The translations under genes were made by a program, and so were the position numbers. The notes under the pieces are model-generated. The model saw only the letters and a list, made by a program, of their open reading frames with translations, was not told the origin of the DNA and did no database searches. A stretch of DNA of 41,394 nucleotides from an uncultured Spirochaetaceae bacterium. GTDB taxonomy: Bacteria > Spirochaetota > Spirochaetia > Sphaerochaetales > Sphaerochaetaceae. Shown here in pieces: positions 32,464-41,394 of the stretch (within the stretch, counting starts at the first letter, position 1; the number at the start of each line of letters is the position of its first letter). The stretch covers positions 1-41,394 of the forward strand of contig CALXKS010000007.1 in NCBI GenBank assembly GCA_944389015.1. The letters are read 5' to 3'.

Positions 32464-32493
32464 AGTATACAGAGTTTATGCATGATTAAGCAA
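32464..32493 (-). promoter_or_regulatory. parE promoter, leaderless arrangement
   Basis: TATACT (32469-32464) with TTGCTT (32493-32488) 18 bases upstream, on the minus strand. Only GATTTC separates the -10 box from the ATG, so transcription would begin at or next to the start codon. Confidence 0.6.
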
Positions 32494-32497
32494 ATAA

Positions 32498-33637
32498 TTA
32501 TCTGTACCCATGTTCTGGCCTGAAAAGAAGAAGGCCCATAAGCGCAGTAAGTGGTGTTACCATCACGATTCCTGCAGAGCCGACAAGCGTCTGAAGTATC
32601 TCTGCCGCGATTGATTTCGAAGTGAAAAGGTTCATGACCGGTGTAGCCTGTGCCATATATACCATCATCAGCGTAAGGAAGCTTCCCATATATGCAAGAA
32701 GAAGCGTCGTTATCTGAGTTCCAACCCCGGCCTTCCCGACTTCCATCGCTGATCTGAAAAGCTCGCGCTGTCCTATGCTATCAGAATGCTCCCTCACTTC
32801 CCACATGGCTGCAGATACATCTATTGATAGATCCATGACAGCACCTCCTGCGCTTAAGCAGACAACTCCGGAAAACAATGATGTCAGATCAAGGTGGATG
32901 AAACCGCAGTAGAGAAGAGCTTCACTCTGCTCAAGCACAGACCCATGTATTCTCAGCAGCCATGTCGTGAATACAGATAGGACAACTGTCATGGTCATGC
33001 TGAGAAGGGAGCCGAGAATCGCAGCAAGACTCCTTCTGTTCACTCCTGAAACCATCGGAAGCGTTACGATTGTCATCAAGACCAATGACAATGTGCACAT
33101 CAGCAGAGGATCCAGCCCCTTCAGAATGGATGGTATCAGTATCTTCCATATCATGAGAAAGGCAAAGAGGAATGAAAGCACCATTCTGATTCCCCGGATA
33201 CCGGCAAAGAGTATAAGGACCATCACGAAAGCAGTCACGAGGATCCATTCAATACCGATTCTGTAATAATCAATAAGGTTGATGAATATCGGAGTACCGT
33301 TCTCATCCCGTTCGATAAGAACCCATGCAATATCCCCGGGGACGAATACCTTATCCTCCTTCAGGCTTCCTGAAAGAAGATTTATGCCATCCATCTCCAG
33401 CCCCTTATGCTCGCCGGAGAGTATCCTGACATGACAGCGCTGGTCTCCGGTGCGGAAGAGTCCTGTCTGTATTATTCCCCTGTCATCACATGAAAGGATC
33501 TCAGCTTTTGCTCCTGTGGCATTTATATATATGTCCCTTTCAAACCCTGTTGGAATGATGATCAATATAAGAGACGCTATGATGAATGCAGCAATGAATG
33601 CCACATCCTTATGTCTGCCCTTCAGAATATTTTCCAT
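32498..33637 (-). CDS. YibE/F-family membrane protein
   Basis: This 379-residue inner-membrane protein has a first helix at about 13-32, a beta-rich extracytoplasmic domain (about 38-120) and then about seven further helices (about 128-375). The pattern and segments such as LLYCGFIHLDLTSLFSG, CLSAGGAVMDLSIDVSAA and GKAGVGTQITTLLLAYMGSF match the YibE/F family, whose function is unknown. It lies 50 bases after the alkaline phosphatase gene, and a GC hairpin is between them, so it is transcribed only by read-through or from its own weak promoter. No good ribosome-binding site is seen before ATG 33637 (GGTG at most). Its end is 40 bases from parE, which has its own promoter. Confidence 0.85.
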   Translation of the reverse strand: MENILKGRHKDVAFIAAFIIASLILIIIPTGFERDIYINATGAKAEILSCDDRGIIQTGLFRTGDQRCHVRILSGEHKGLEMDGINLLSGSLKEDKVFVPGDIAWVLIERDENGTPIFINLIDYYRIGIEWILVTAFVMVLILFAGIRGIRMVLSFLFAFLMIWKILIPSILKGLDPLLMCTLSLVLMTIVTLPMVSGVNRRSLAAILGSLLSMTMTVVLSVFTTWLLRIHGSVLEQSEALLYCGFIHLDLTSLFSGVVCLSAGGAVMDLSIDVSAAMWEVREHSDSIGQRELFRSAMEVGKAGVGTQITTLLLAYMGSFLTLMMVYMAQATPVMNLFTSKSIAAEILQTLVGSAGIVMVTPLTALMGLLLFRPEHGYR

Positions 33638-33649
33638 TTAAACACCAAG

Positions 33650-33669
33650 AGGGGAGCAGAAGCTCCCCT
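33650..33669 (-). terminator. Hairpin after the alkaline phosphatase gene (weak terminator)
   Basis: AGGGGAGC-TTCT-GCTCCCCT on the minus strand is a perfect eight-pair stem with a four-base loop, 18 bases after the stop. The downstream tract CTTGGTGTTT is poor in T, so termination may be partial and allow some transcription of the YibE/F gene. Confidence 0.6.
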
Positions 33670-33687
33670 GCTGAATCTATATTCTCC

Positions 33688-35151
33688 TTACCTAGCGTCG
33701 GTAAGATCCATGAGTTTCTTTGCGACATCGGTGTTGTCATAAGATCCGATGAACGCCTCTGCTCCCTCTCCGTATGCATATACAGGAACAGGAAGACCTG
33801 TATGGAAGTAGCTTGTCCAGCCGATTCCAGCCTTGTTGTTGATAATGTGCGTGAGGGTGACGGAAATCGGATTATATCCTCCATAGAGGAGCGACTCCTC
33901 ATATCCTTCCGTATTTCCGCTCATCGCATCATCATATGCCCTCTCAAGCATTGCGAACTCATAGTCATTCATCTCTAGAGCAGCAACCTCTGCAGCTGTT
34001 CCCGGGGCTGTAAGACCGAAGTTCTCCTCAACCATCTCGAGAAGCACATCGAAGGAGAAATCCCCTTCTGCGATCTTTTCCTCGACCATTGTGTCAAACT
34101 TGACATAGGAAACCTTCTGAGCGCGGAGGATATCGAAAGCTGTGTTGTAGCCTGTTGCTGCATACCCGATTGTCATACCACCAGTCTCATGATCTCCTGT
34201 TACAACGATGAGTGTCTCATCTGGATGATCTTTTGCAAAGTCAACAGCAACCTCGATAGCCTCATCGAAGGCAAGTGTGTCGCTGATGTTCGCAACTGCA
34301 TCATTTGCATGTCCTGCCCAGTCGATCTTCCCTGACTCAACCATCATGAAGAAGCCTGTCTCGTTATCAAGGACATCGATTCCTTTCCTGACGAAGTCCT
34401 TGAGCTGGAGCTGATCATCAGTAGCATCGATAGCATATGGCATGGCGCCATCGTCCTGGAGAACAGGGCTGTAAGCATAGACTTTGCCGCTGTCGCTGTT
34501 GAGGCTGAGAATGGTATCGCGGTCATTTGTCACGAGATATCCATTATCCTCAAGCACCTGGTAGATCGTCTTCTCGCCATTGTCCGCCTGATTCACAGAA
34601 CCACCGCCGAAGTAATCGAATCCTGAAGCTGCCATCTGAAGACCGATCTCATAGTAGTCATTGCGGGATGCAACATGTGCATAATATGCTGCTGGTGTCG
34701 CATGGTTGATGGTGACTGTTGATACGATGCCGATCTTCCATCCCTTGTCACGAAGCATCTCTGCAATTGTCGTTCCCTTTGTGACCTTGTCGATTCCCAT
34801 TCCGATGACACCGCTATGTGTCTTGAATCCTGAAGAAAGGGATGTGGCGGTACTTGCTGAATCCGGGGCGAAGGATGTCGCATCCTGCGTATACTGGATA
34901 CCGACAACAGGGAACTGTGTGAAAGTAAGTTCCTGAAGATCAACGAGACCGGACTCATTGCATCCGTTGAACACCTGAGCGGAATTGATCTGAGGTGAGC
35001 TCATTCCGTCTCCGATGAACATGAAAACGTATTTCGGGGAAGCATCATCCATATAGTCACGGATTGTCTGCTCTGTCTCCCTTGCGCCATCAGCATAAGC
35101 CATCGAAGCGATGAGCATAAGAGCTGCAAGCACTGTAAGAATTCTCTTCAT
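33688..35151 (-). CDS. phoA: Alkaline phosphatase, periplasmic (PhoA family)
   Basis: This protein has 487 residues from the chosen start. A Sec signal peptide (KRILTVLAALMLIASMAYA) sends it to the periplasm. The nucleophile serine is in FAPDSASTATSLSSG, preceded by MFIGDGMSSPQ with the metal-binding aspartate. Zinc and magnesium ligands are in MMVESGKIDWAGHANDA, IVVTGDHETGG and YFHTGLPVP. The enzyme releases phosphate from many monoesters. I start at 35151 because GGAGG lies inside the codons between 35163 and 35151, just as in the BKACE gene. It is divergent from leuS. No clear Pho box was found in the gap, so phosphate control cannot be claimed from the sequence. Confidence 0.93.
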   Translation of the reverse strand: MKRILTVLAALMLIASMAYADGARETEQTIRDYMDDASPKYVFMFIGDGMSSPQINSAQVFNGCNESGLVDLQELTFTQFPVVGIQYTQDATSFAPDSASTATSLSSGFKTHSGVIGMGIDKVTKGTTIAEMLRDKGWKIGIVSTVTINHATPAAYYAHVASRNDYYEIGLQMAASGFDYFGGGSVNQADNGEKTIYQVLEDNGYLVTNDRDTILSLNSDSGKVYAYSPVLQDDGAMPYAIDATDDQLQLKDFVRKGIDVLDNETGFFMMVESGKIDWAGHANDAVANISDTLAFDEAIEVAVDFAKDHPDETLIVVTGDHETGGMTIGYAATGYNTAFDILRAQKVSYVKFDTMVEEKIAEGDFSFDVLLEMVEENFGLTAPGTAAEVAALEMNDYEFAMLERAYDDAMSGNTEGYEESLLYGGYNPISVTLTHIINNKAGIGWTSYFHTGLPVPVYAYGEGAEAFIGSYDNTDVAKKLMDLTDAR

Positions 35152-35330
35152 TTGGTCCTCCATTCGGATGAATCTATGGAGAAATTACCATTTACAGAGC
35201 TCTCCTTCTGCCATATACGGGTTAGACTCCCGTTAAATCAAAGCAAAGAAATCCGCGCTGATGTTAAGGCGTGATAAAACACGTTAATCATCCATAGCCT
35301 TTTTCCTCCCTTAATGATATTCTCATCGCT
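35152..35330. other. Divergent intergenic region phoA / leuS
   Basis: This gap holds the leuS extended -10 box TGATATTCT (35315-35323) and three scattered GTTAA copies (35232, 35263, 35283) whose spacing (31 and 20 bases) does not fit a Pho box. A small inverted repeat CGTG-N6-CACG lies around 35270-35283. No gene is seen. Confidence 0.5.
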
Positions 35331-37844
35331 ATGAGCAAGTATCCTTTCAATGAGATAGAGCCCAAGTGGCAGAAATACTGGGAAGAGCATAAGACTTTCC
35401 ATACGGAAGAGGACCCTTCAGTACCTAAGGAAAAAAGAAGGTATATTCTTGACATGTTCCCATATCCATCGGGAGCAGGCCTCCATGTAGGACATCCTGA
35501 AGGCTATACAGCAACAGATATCTACTCAAGATACCTCAGAATGAAGGGTTATAATGTCCTTCACCCAATGGGATTCGACTCATTCGGTCTCCCTGCAGAG
35601 AACTATGCTATAAAGACAGGAACCCATCCCTGGGTCACGACAGAGAAGAACATCGAGACATTCCGCCGCCAGATAAAGAGTCTGGGATTCTCATATGACT
35701 GGGATCGCGAGATATCGACATGCGATCCTGATTACTATCACTGGACACAGTGGATCTTCGAGCAGCTTTACAAGAAAGGACTTGCATATGAAGCTGTCAC
35801 TCCGATCAACTGGTGCCCGAGCTGCAAGACAGGACTGGCAAACGAGGAGGTCAAGGAAGGCCACTGCGAACGCTGCGGAGAGAAGGTCGAGAAAAAGAAC
35901 ATCAGGCAGTGGATGCTCAGGATCACAGCCTATGCCGATAAGCTCCTTGCCGGACTTGATGAGCTTGACTGGCCAGAGTCAGTGAAAGCAATGCAGCGCA
36001 ACTGGATCGGAAGATCCGAAGGTGCCGCAGTCTTCTTCCAGATCGATGGAATGGAGGATAAGCTCGAAGTATATACAACCCGCTGTGATACGCTTTTCGG
36101 CGCAACTTATATGGTTATTGCCCCGGAGCATCCTCTTGTTGAGAAACTTACGACTCCTGATCAGAAGGATGCTGTTGCGAAGTATCTTGATGAGACAAAG
36201 CACAAATCAGACCTTGAAAGAACAGATCTTGCTAAAGACAAGACTGGAGTCTTCTCCGGCTCCTATGCGATAAATCCTGTAAATGGGAAGCGTATCCCTA
36301 TCTGGATTGCAGACTATGTTCTCATCAGCTATGGAACAGGTGCCATCATGGCAGTTCCTGCTCATGATGACAGAGACTGGGAATTCGCGAAGAAGTTCAA
36401 TCTTCCGATCATTGAAGTGCTCAAGTCCGAGGTCAATGTCCAGGAGCAGGCATGGACAGAGGATGGAATCCATGTGAATTCAGAGTGGCTCGATGGGCTG
36501 AATAAGAAGGATGCCATCGAGAAGATGCTCGCTTTCCTTGAAGAGAAAGGCTATGGCCACAAAGCGGTGAACTACAAGCTACGCGACTGGGTTTTCTCAC
36601 GCCAGAGATACTGGGGAGAGCCGATTCCTCTCATCCACTGCCCCCACTGCGGAACAGTCACTGTTCCTGAGGAAGAGCTGCCGCTGCGTCTTCCGGAGGT
36701 TGATAAATACGAACCATCCGGCACAGGCGAATCCCCTCTTGTGAATGTAGAAAGCTGGGTGAACTGCAAGTGCCCAATCTGCGGCGCAGATGCGAAGAGG
36801 GAAACAAATACAATGCCACAGTGGGCAGGATCATGCTGGTACTATCTCAGATACATCGATCCGAAGAATGAGAAAGCATTCCTCGATCCAGAAAAAGAGA
36901 AGTACTGGATGCCTGTGAATCTCTATGTGGGAGGCGCGGAGCATGCTGTTCTCCACCTACTCTATTCAAGATTCTGGCATAAGGTTCTCTATGATCTCGG
37001 ACTTGTATCCACCGATGAGCCGTTCCACCGCCTTGTGAATCAGGGAATGATCACCTCGTTTGCATATCAGAAGGCAAACAAGAGCCTTGTGCCGACCGAT
37101 ATGGTTGAGGAAAAAGACGGCAAGTACTATGACAAAGAGACTGGCGAAGAGCTTACTCAGGTCATTGCCAAGATGTCCAAGTCGCTTAAGAATGTCATCA
37201 ATCCCGATGATTTCATCAGGAACTACGGTGCTGACAGTGTAAGAATGTATGAGATGTTCATGGGACCTCTGAGGGAGTCTAAGCCATGGGCAACGAATGG
37301 ATTCATCGGAGTCTATCGCTTCCTCGATAGAATCTGGAGAATCTCTACGGAGAAGAAGATCGAGGATATTGCTCTGACACCAGAGATTGACAGCCTGATG
37401 CATAAGACAATCAAGAAGGTGACAGAGGATACTGAATCTCTCTCATTCAATACCGCAATCAGCCAGATGATGGTATTCGTGAATGAGCTGAACAAGCTTG
37501 AGGTCGTACCGAAGAAGGCGATGGAGAATCTCACGCTCCTGCTTTCTCCATATACACCGCATCTTGCGGAAGAGCTCTGGGTGATGTTCGGACATGAGCC
37601 ATCCGTTGCCAACGAGAAATGGCCAGAGTATGACGAGGCAAAGACTATCGATGCGACAATCGAAGTTGTTGTCCAGATCAATGGTAAGCTCAGGGCAAGA
37701 CTGCAGATGCCTCAGGGAGCCTCAAAGGAAGAGATGCTTGCAGAGGCGAAGAACGATGAGAAAGTAAGAACCTGGATTGATGGAAAAACCATCATCAAGG
37801 AAATCGTCGTGCCGAATAAGCTTGTGAACATCGTAATCAAATAA
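35331..37844 (+). CDS. leuS: Leucyl-tRNA synthetase
   Basis: This 837-residue class I aminoacyl-tRNA synthetase charges tRNA-Leu with leucine. The ATP-binding HIGH-type motif is in [14 protein letters not shown] (about residues 44-57), and KMSKSLKNV is at about 613-621. The editing domain (about 225-420) has [19 protein letters not shown] with the aspartate that stops misacylation. Cysteine pairs ([16 protein letters not shown] and [17 protein letters not shown]) look like zinc-binding knuckles. The anticodon-binding region and the tail [12 protein letters not shown] close it. It is a single-gene unit with its own terminator. There is no ribosome-binding site before ATG 35331, but an extended -10 (TGATATTCT) ends 7 bases upstream, so the mRNA is probably leaderless. 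Confidence 0.98.
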   Translation: MSKYPFNEIEPKWQKYWEEHKTFHTEEDPSVPKEKRRYILDMFPYPSGAGLHVGHPEGYTATDIYSRYLRMKGYNVLHPMGFDSFGLPAENYAIKTGTHPWVTTEKNIETFRRQIKSLGFSYDWDREISTCDPDYYHWTQWIFEQLYKKGLAYEAVTPINWCPSCKTGLANEEVKEGHCERCGEKVEKKNIRQWMLRITAYADKLLAGLDELDWPESVKAMQRNWIGRSEGAAVFFQIDGMEDKLEVYTTRCDTLFGATYMVIAPEHPLVEKLTTPDQKDAVAKYLDETKHKSDLERTDLAKDKTGVFSGSYAINPVNGKRIPIWIADYVLISYGTGAIMAVPAHDDRDWEFAKKFNLPIIEVLKSEVNVQEQAWTEDGIHVNSEWLDGLNKKDAIEKMLAFLEEKGYGHKAVNYKLRDWVFSRQRYWGEPIPLIHCPHCGTVTVPEEELPLRLPEVDKYEPSGTGESPLVNVESWVNCKCPICGADAKRETNTMPQWAGSCWYYLRYIDPKNEKAFLDPEKEKYWMPVNLYVGGAEHAVLHLLYSRFWHKVLYDLGLVSTDEPFHRLVNQGMITSFAYQKANKSLVPTDMVEEKDGKYYDKETGEELTQVIAKMSKSLKNVINPDDFIRNYGADSVRMYEMFMGPLRESKPWATNGFIGVYRFLDRIWRISTEKKIEDIALTPEIDSLMHKTIKKVTEDTESLSFNTAISQMMVFVNELNKLEVVPKKAMENLTLLLSPYTPHLAEELWVMFGHEPSVANEKWPEYDEAKTIDATIEVVVQINGKLRARLQMPQGASKEEMLAEAKNDEKVRTWIDGKTIIKEIVVPNKLVNIVIK

Positions 37845-37866
37845 GCTTGGGAGAATTCACAATTAT

Positions 37867-37898
37867 GGGGGGCTGTTTCAGATGCAGCCTCCTTTATT
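37867..37898 (+). terminator. leuS terminator
   Basis: GGGGGCTG (37868-37875) pairs with CAGCCTCC (37885-37892), including one G-U, with a nine-base loop followed by TTTATTAT. It lies 24 bases past the leuS stop. Confidence 0.75.
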
Positions 37899-37922
37899 AT
37901 ACCAAAAGCGAATACACTGAAA

Positions 37923-37951
37923 AACCGGGAACAGATTGCATGTCCCCGGTT
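37923..37951 (-). terminator. Terminator of the beta-helix lipoprotein gene
   Basis: AACCGGGGACA...TGTTCCCGGTT on the minus strand pairs over 11 positions with one mismatch, loop of seven, then TTTTTCAG. It lies 27 bases past the stop codon and faces the leuS terminator. Confidence 0.85.
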
Positions 37952-37977
37952 GAAACTTATTGATTCATTTCGGCTGA

Positions 37978-39663
37978 TTACTGAATAACAGGATCACCTG
38001 CTCCATCAACAGAAAGCTTTTCTCCGTTGATGTAGGTATTGCTTCCATGATACCAGCCATTGGTTCTTATGTCATTTTCATATTCAGGACTGATGGTCTC
38101 ATCCATATTGAGTTCAACATCCTTCAGATCTGAAGAGACATAGATAGATTTTCCGAATTCGTTATCACCCTGCATCTTAACAGTAGTTCTATCCTTAAGA
38201 TTGCAAACACATGGGTCTGCATAATCATAGCTGGTACTTCTATCGCCAATGACAAGCGCCGCAAAAGGTATTGCGTTTCCGCTTCCCCAGTTCTTATCCA
38301 TATAAATATCACTGCTAGGATTGTATGCTCCCGTGCTTATGATGTGGCTGTTGGAAATATTGGCAGAAGAACCTCTGACAACAACACTCTGATTAGGACC
38401 TGTTATGGTGCTGTTCTCGATGGTAAGGAGTCCTGGGACATTGATCATCACAGCAACACCATCATTCCCCACCTTGCCTACTGCTGTTACCTCTGAGTCG
38501 ATTATTGTAATCTTTACATCCTCATTTACCGGGGTCTCTTCTCCCTCTGCATTATAAACACCAGCAGCATTTGTTCCGATAGCATAAGCACCATAGGAAA
38601 TCATTCTTGTTTTTCTAAGAACAACGCTGGAGCCAGTTGCTGTTAATCCTCTATCCTTATCTCCGACTTGGCCTATTCCGCCAGAATTGGAAGCATTGTA
38701 AACAACGCCATCGAATTCAAGCCTGCTTTCCCGGCCAAGAGAGAAGAATACTTGCACATAATATCCATCGGATGGAGTTGTATCGGATGTGACAAGATTT
38801 CCATCATGGAACTTTATAGAAGCCCCATCAGCTATAGTGTTAGTTGCGCCTTCAAGATCAATCTTCAGTTCATAACCATTGAGATCTATATCATAAGCAG
38901 CACCTTCCTTTGTAGCAAAGGAATCAATAGTAAAGCTGTCAGTAAGTCTGATTTTTATCTCTTCGCTGCTTCCATTGAACAGAGCTTCAAATGAATCTGC
39001 ATTCGAAGCATCGTACGGCGTTGTGACTTCTGCTTCTGGATTGCTTTCTATGACTTTGTCCGCAAGTTCGGAATCTGTGTTGTTTTCATCAATGCGTATG
39101 CCACCGTTATTATCTGTAATCTGGATATTTTCAGCAGTTGAATTAGCACCAAGGTATACAGTATTAACTGCTACGGAAGAAGAGCCCGATACCTTTGCAG
39201 AGACATTGCTGGCTCTAAGCTCTCCTTTGTCCACGCTTATTATTGCCTTGAGCTCTGCTGCTGCGCTTTCTTCCACGGATGCAGAGAAATCATAAAACCT
39301 AACCGATGCACTGTCACCAACCTTGAAAATCACAGTCTCGCCTGCTGTTGCGGCTGTCCTTGCATCAACACTCCTTGAAGCCCTTGCATCCTCCGTAACC
39401 GATATAGACCCGGTTACTGTGACATCTGCATCAAGCTCTATCGGAAGCCTGAAGCTCTCCGGGTTGATACGGACATTCGAAAGCCTCAGCGTATCGCCAT
39501 CCTTTGCATTGAGAACAGCATTCTCAAGATCCTCAAGCGATCTTATACCCCCCCCTGCAGGGTGGCCGATCAAATCATCCATGTCCACAAGCCTGTACTG
39601 TGTGCAGGAGAACAGGACTAGAGCGGAAAGAGCCACAAAAACTGCTCTAAATATCTTTTTCAT
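37978..39663 (-). CDS. Lipoprotein with repeated beta-helix-like structure, unknown function
   Basis: This 561-residue protein has a lipoprotein signal: KKIFRAVFVALSALVLFSC, with the cysteine at 20 as the lipid site. The opening SLEDLENAVLNAKDGDTLRLSNV is the kind of segment that begins pectate-lyase-like right-handed beta-helix proteins in spirochaetes and Bacteroidetes. The rest is made of short strands with regular Asn/Asp/Ser/Val turns (for example VMINVPGLLTIENSTITG, VVVRGSSANISNSHIIS) and no catalytic motif I can name. The start has GAGGTG upstream. It is a single-gene unit with a strong terminator. It could be a surface-anchored adhesion, binding or glycan-related protein; I would not choose. 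Confidence 0.65.
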   Translation of the reverse strand: MKKIFRAVFVALSALVLFSCTQYRLVDMDDLIGHPAGGGIRSLEDLENAVLNAKDGDTLRLSNVRINPESFRLPIELDADVTVTGSISVTEDARASRSVDARTAATAGETVIFKVGDSASVRFYDFSASVEESAAAELKAIISVDKGELRASNVSAKVSGSSSVAVNTVYLGANSTAENIQITDNNGGIRIDENNTDSELADKVIESNPEAEVTTPYDASNADSFEALFNGSSEEIKIRLTDSFTIDSFATKEGAAYDIDLNGYELKIDLEGATNTIADGASIKFHDGNLVTSDTTPSDGYYVQVFFSLGRESRLEFDGVVYNASNSGGIGQVGDKDRGLTATGSSVVLRKTRMISYGAYAIGTNAAGVYNAEGEETPVNEDVKITIIDSEVTAVGKVGNDGVAVMINVPGLLTIENSTITGPNQSVVVRGSSANISNSHIISTGAYNPSSDIYMDKNWGSGNAIPFAALVIGDRSTSYDYADPCVCNLKDRTTVKMQGDNEFGKSIYVSSDLKDVELNMDETISPEYENDIRTNGWYHGSNTYINGEKLSVDGAGDPVIQ

Positions 39664-40028
39664 AAGAAATTCACCTCAGGCACTATTCTAACCGGAAACA
39701 TGGATGTCTTCAACATTCTGAAAAGGCTGAATCCGTAAATCGCAGTCCCTGATATTCCAGCATCAATGGATCCTCATAAAAGACAATCAGGAACAGATAT
39801 GCCTGCTCCCGATAAAATCAGTTACCCTTACGGATAAGGATATACTCTACAACAGGAGAAGGGGGATATTCTCATTCGCCAGCAACATCGCCAGGAATGC
39901 CAAGAAGATATCCGGATTACAAGGAGAGATGAGAGATCGAGAACTGCTTTGGCTATATGAAGAATTCTGTCACGAGGAAACCACTCTATGCCATGAAAAC
40001 AGGCCCATCGATGCCCAGGGCTTCTGAC
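39664..40028. other. Non-coding or degenerate stretch with a start-less open frame
   Basis: No complete gene is present. In plus frame, 39731-40027 is open for 98 codons and ends in TGA. It has no ATG until 39931 and no ribosome-binding site, so it could be the remnant of a lost gene's 3' end. The later part (NIARNAKKISGLQGEMRDRE, then LLWLYEEFCHEETTL) looks protein-like but matches no family I know. It converges on the frameshifted ATPase gene. Confidence 0.3.
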
Positions 40029-41245
40029 TTAAATAAACGGAATGTATTTCCCTGTCTCCCTGAAGAATGCAGAGACATCTGCATAGTTTATGCATCGGAC
40101 ACCGTTGACCGGTTCAGACAGGGTCTCTCCAGAATAGATTATATTCTTGCTTATGGAATATCCCGGATGCATATGCTCAAACCTGTCCATATTCCTTATG
40201 AAATCCCTTGAAATCGTATATGCTGATTTAATCTCAAAGAGCTCAAGCTCTTTCTGGCCTTTTTCAAGGATGAGATCGACCTCAACGCCATTATTATCCC
40301 TATAGAAATAGAGCTTCGGCTCTGCTGCGCTGTTGTACCTAGCTTTGAGAGCTTCCATAACGACCATATTCTCAAAGAAAGCACCTGTCATGGATGATAC
40401 CCCGATTTCATTAGGGGATGATATCCTTGCGAGCGATACAAGGAGGCCTGTCTCTATAAAGTAAAGCTTAGGGGATTTCACAGCTCTGCTTGTCTGATTG
40501 CGGCTCCATGGAGGAAGCAGTCTGATGATGTATGCATTCTCAAGAAGCGAAGTCCAGTCCTTTATGGTAGCTGAAGTGACACCAACATCATTCGAGACCG
40601 CACTATGGTTCAGAAGCTGCCCAGCCCTGCCTGCCATGATATCGAGGAAGAGCTGGAATTCCCTGATATCCTTGAATCTCTTCTCTTCCCTTATATCCTT
40701 ATCGAGATGCACAGATCTGTAGTTCTGGTAATACTCAGAAGGGGCAATTCCTGATGTGCTGTATATCCCCGGCATGAAACCTGTGAATATCTGCTCATTG
40801 CGGGGAAGCAATATGCCGGACTCCTTAAGCTCTTCGAGGGATAGCGGAAGAAGATGGGCTATGGCAGTCCTTGTTGCAAGAGGCTGGGCAATGGCTTTCC
40901 TTACTTCCTTCTGGTAGCTTCCTGTGATGATATACCTTCCATATCCGTTAATTTCATCGACGTTTGCCTGAATCTGGCTCACAAGAGCAGGACATCGCTG
41001 TATCTCATCGATGATAGCGGTGCCGGATGATTGATCAGGAATCCTTTTGGATCCTCTTCGGCCTCCCTGCGTATCGCAGAGTCCTCAAGATTGACAAACC
41101 CATAATTCCCGAAAAGTGTCTTTGCAATCGTGGATTTTCCAGCTTGTCTTGGCCCCAGAATAGTAAGGACCTTATACGTCGATGCTAGTCTTCTCAGATC
41201 ATCAGCTATCTTCCTTTCTATCATTCTCTGCATGCTATACCTCAT
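40029..41245 (-). pseudogene. DUF4143-type AAA ATPase, broken by a single-base frameshift
   Basis: Two reading frames together make one full DUF4143 ATPase of about 405 residues. The first (41245-40979) has the Walker A motif ILGPRQAGKSTIAKTLF and then goes out of frame as NHPAPLSSMRYSDVLLL. Reading on in the other frame gives AIIDEIQRCPALVSQIQ, exactly the Walker B region expected. One missing base near 41018-41020 (CCGGCACC-GCTATC on the minus strand) restores the frame. The second part (to 40029) has the ITGSYQ segment, the winged-helix region (GVTSATIKDWTSLLENAYI) and the nuclease-like DUF4143 end (YFYRDNNGVEVDLIL). Such ATPases are common in spirochaetes; function is unclear, perhaps toxin- or defence-linked. 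A sequencing error cannot be excluded. Confidence 0.85.
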
Positions 41246-41261
41246 AAAATATAAACTCCTA

Positions 41262-41385
41262 TCTGCTCAGCGTTGCTAAAAGCTGGATGACGATATAGCA
41301 TAGATGTCGTTCTGCCGTCATCGGAGCAGAGTTCGGTGTGGAAGCCTCTTTGCCTGATGATGGCAGGGCAATAAAAGGCTTCCAC
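41262..41385. repeat. Cluster of nested inverted repeats at the window edge
   Basis: Three perfect arm pairs occur in 124 bases: TCTGCTC/GAGCAGA (41262-41268 and 41324-41330) enclosing GATGACG/CGTCATC (41286-41292 and 41316-41322), then GTGGAAGCCT/AGGCTTCCAC (41338-41347 and 41376-41385) with an inner TGCC/GGCA. It lies upstream of the broken ATPase gene. It may be an mRNA leader, a terminator of a gene beyond the window, or a small mobile repeat. Confidence 0.5.
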
Positions 41386-41394
41386 CGATGAAAG

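Noticed and set aside
35220-35300. Pho box from the three GTTAA copies
   Set aside because: Their spacing is 31 and 20 bases, not the 11-base repeat of PhoB sites.
39957-40211. Plus-strand 84-codon frame
   Set aside because: It largely lies antisense to the DUF4143 gene and has no ribosome-binding site.

Overview
The window is a 41.4-kb stretch of a bacterial chromosome at moderate GC. It is probably from a spirochaete (Sphaerochaetaceae or Treponema-like). The hints are the gene content: a short ParC coded directly after ParE, a small C-terminally aromatic outer-membrane protein, Sec and lipoprotein exports of Gram-negative type, pyruvate:ferredoxin oxidoreductase, and two tripartite tricarboxylate transporters (TTT). 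This placement is inference; there is no rRNA marker. I saw no rRNA, tRNA, CRISPR array, prophage or intact insertion sequence.

Region A (1-12.4 kb, all minus strand) is one catabolic regulon. Transcribed from right to left it has an operon of two TIM-barrel isomerases plus a 2-hydroxyacid dehydrogenase, then a TTT transporter (tctC-tctB-tctA) with a DUF1537 acid-sugar kinase and a beta-keto acid cleavage enzyme, then a split transketolase, then two GntR/FCD regulators. Three near-identical palindromes (ATTTTGTATACAAAAT) lie in front of the isomerase, tctC and transketolase units. Two sit directly behind the -10 box of a clear sigma-70 promoter, so a local GntR protein probably represses all three. 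The set looks like import and breakdown of a C4/C5 sugar acid, but the usual decarboxylase/aldolase is absent. Left of it are a probable small structured RNA gene (about 205-362, plus strand) and the 5' end of nifJ.

Region B (12.5-18.4 kb) has gdhA on the minus strand. On the plus strand are a small membrane protein, a protein with two receiver-like domains fused to a PEP-synthase-type ATP-binding domain, and an iron alcohol dehydrogenase.

Region C (18.6-27.4 kb, minus strand) is a second TTT operon, tctB-tctA-tctC followed by GH31 and GH13 alpha-glucosidases. A well-formed sigma-54 promoter lies in front, with two TGAAAC-N6-GTTTCA-like sites about 100-150 bp upstream. The adjacent gene codes for a PrpR-type sigma-54 activator. 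Joining a carboxylate transporter to alpha-glucosidases suggests uptake of an alpha-glucosylated organic acid.

Region D (27.4-41.4 kb) is mostly housekeeping: parE-parC-pseudouridine synthase-outer-membrane protein-activator in one tight run, then a YibE/F membrane protein, alkaline phosphatase and divergent leuS. It ends with a repetitive-fold lipoprotein, a frameshifted DUF4143 ATPase and a cluster of inverted repeats. parE, leuS and the 14113 membrane gene each have a -10-like box 6-7 bases before ATG and no Shine-Dalgarno, so their mRNAs may be leaderless.
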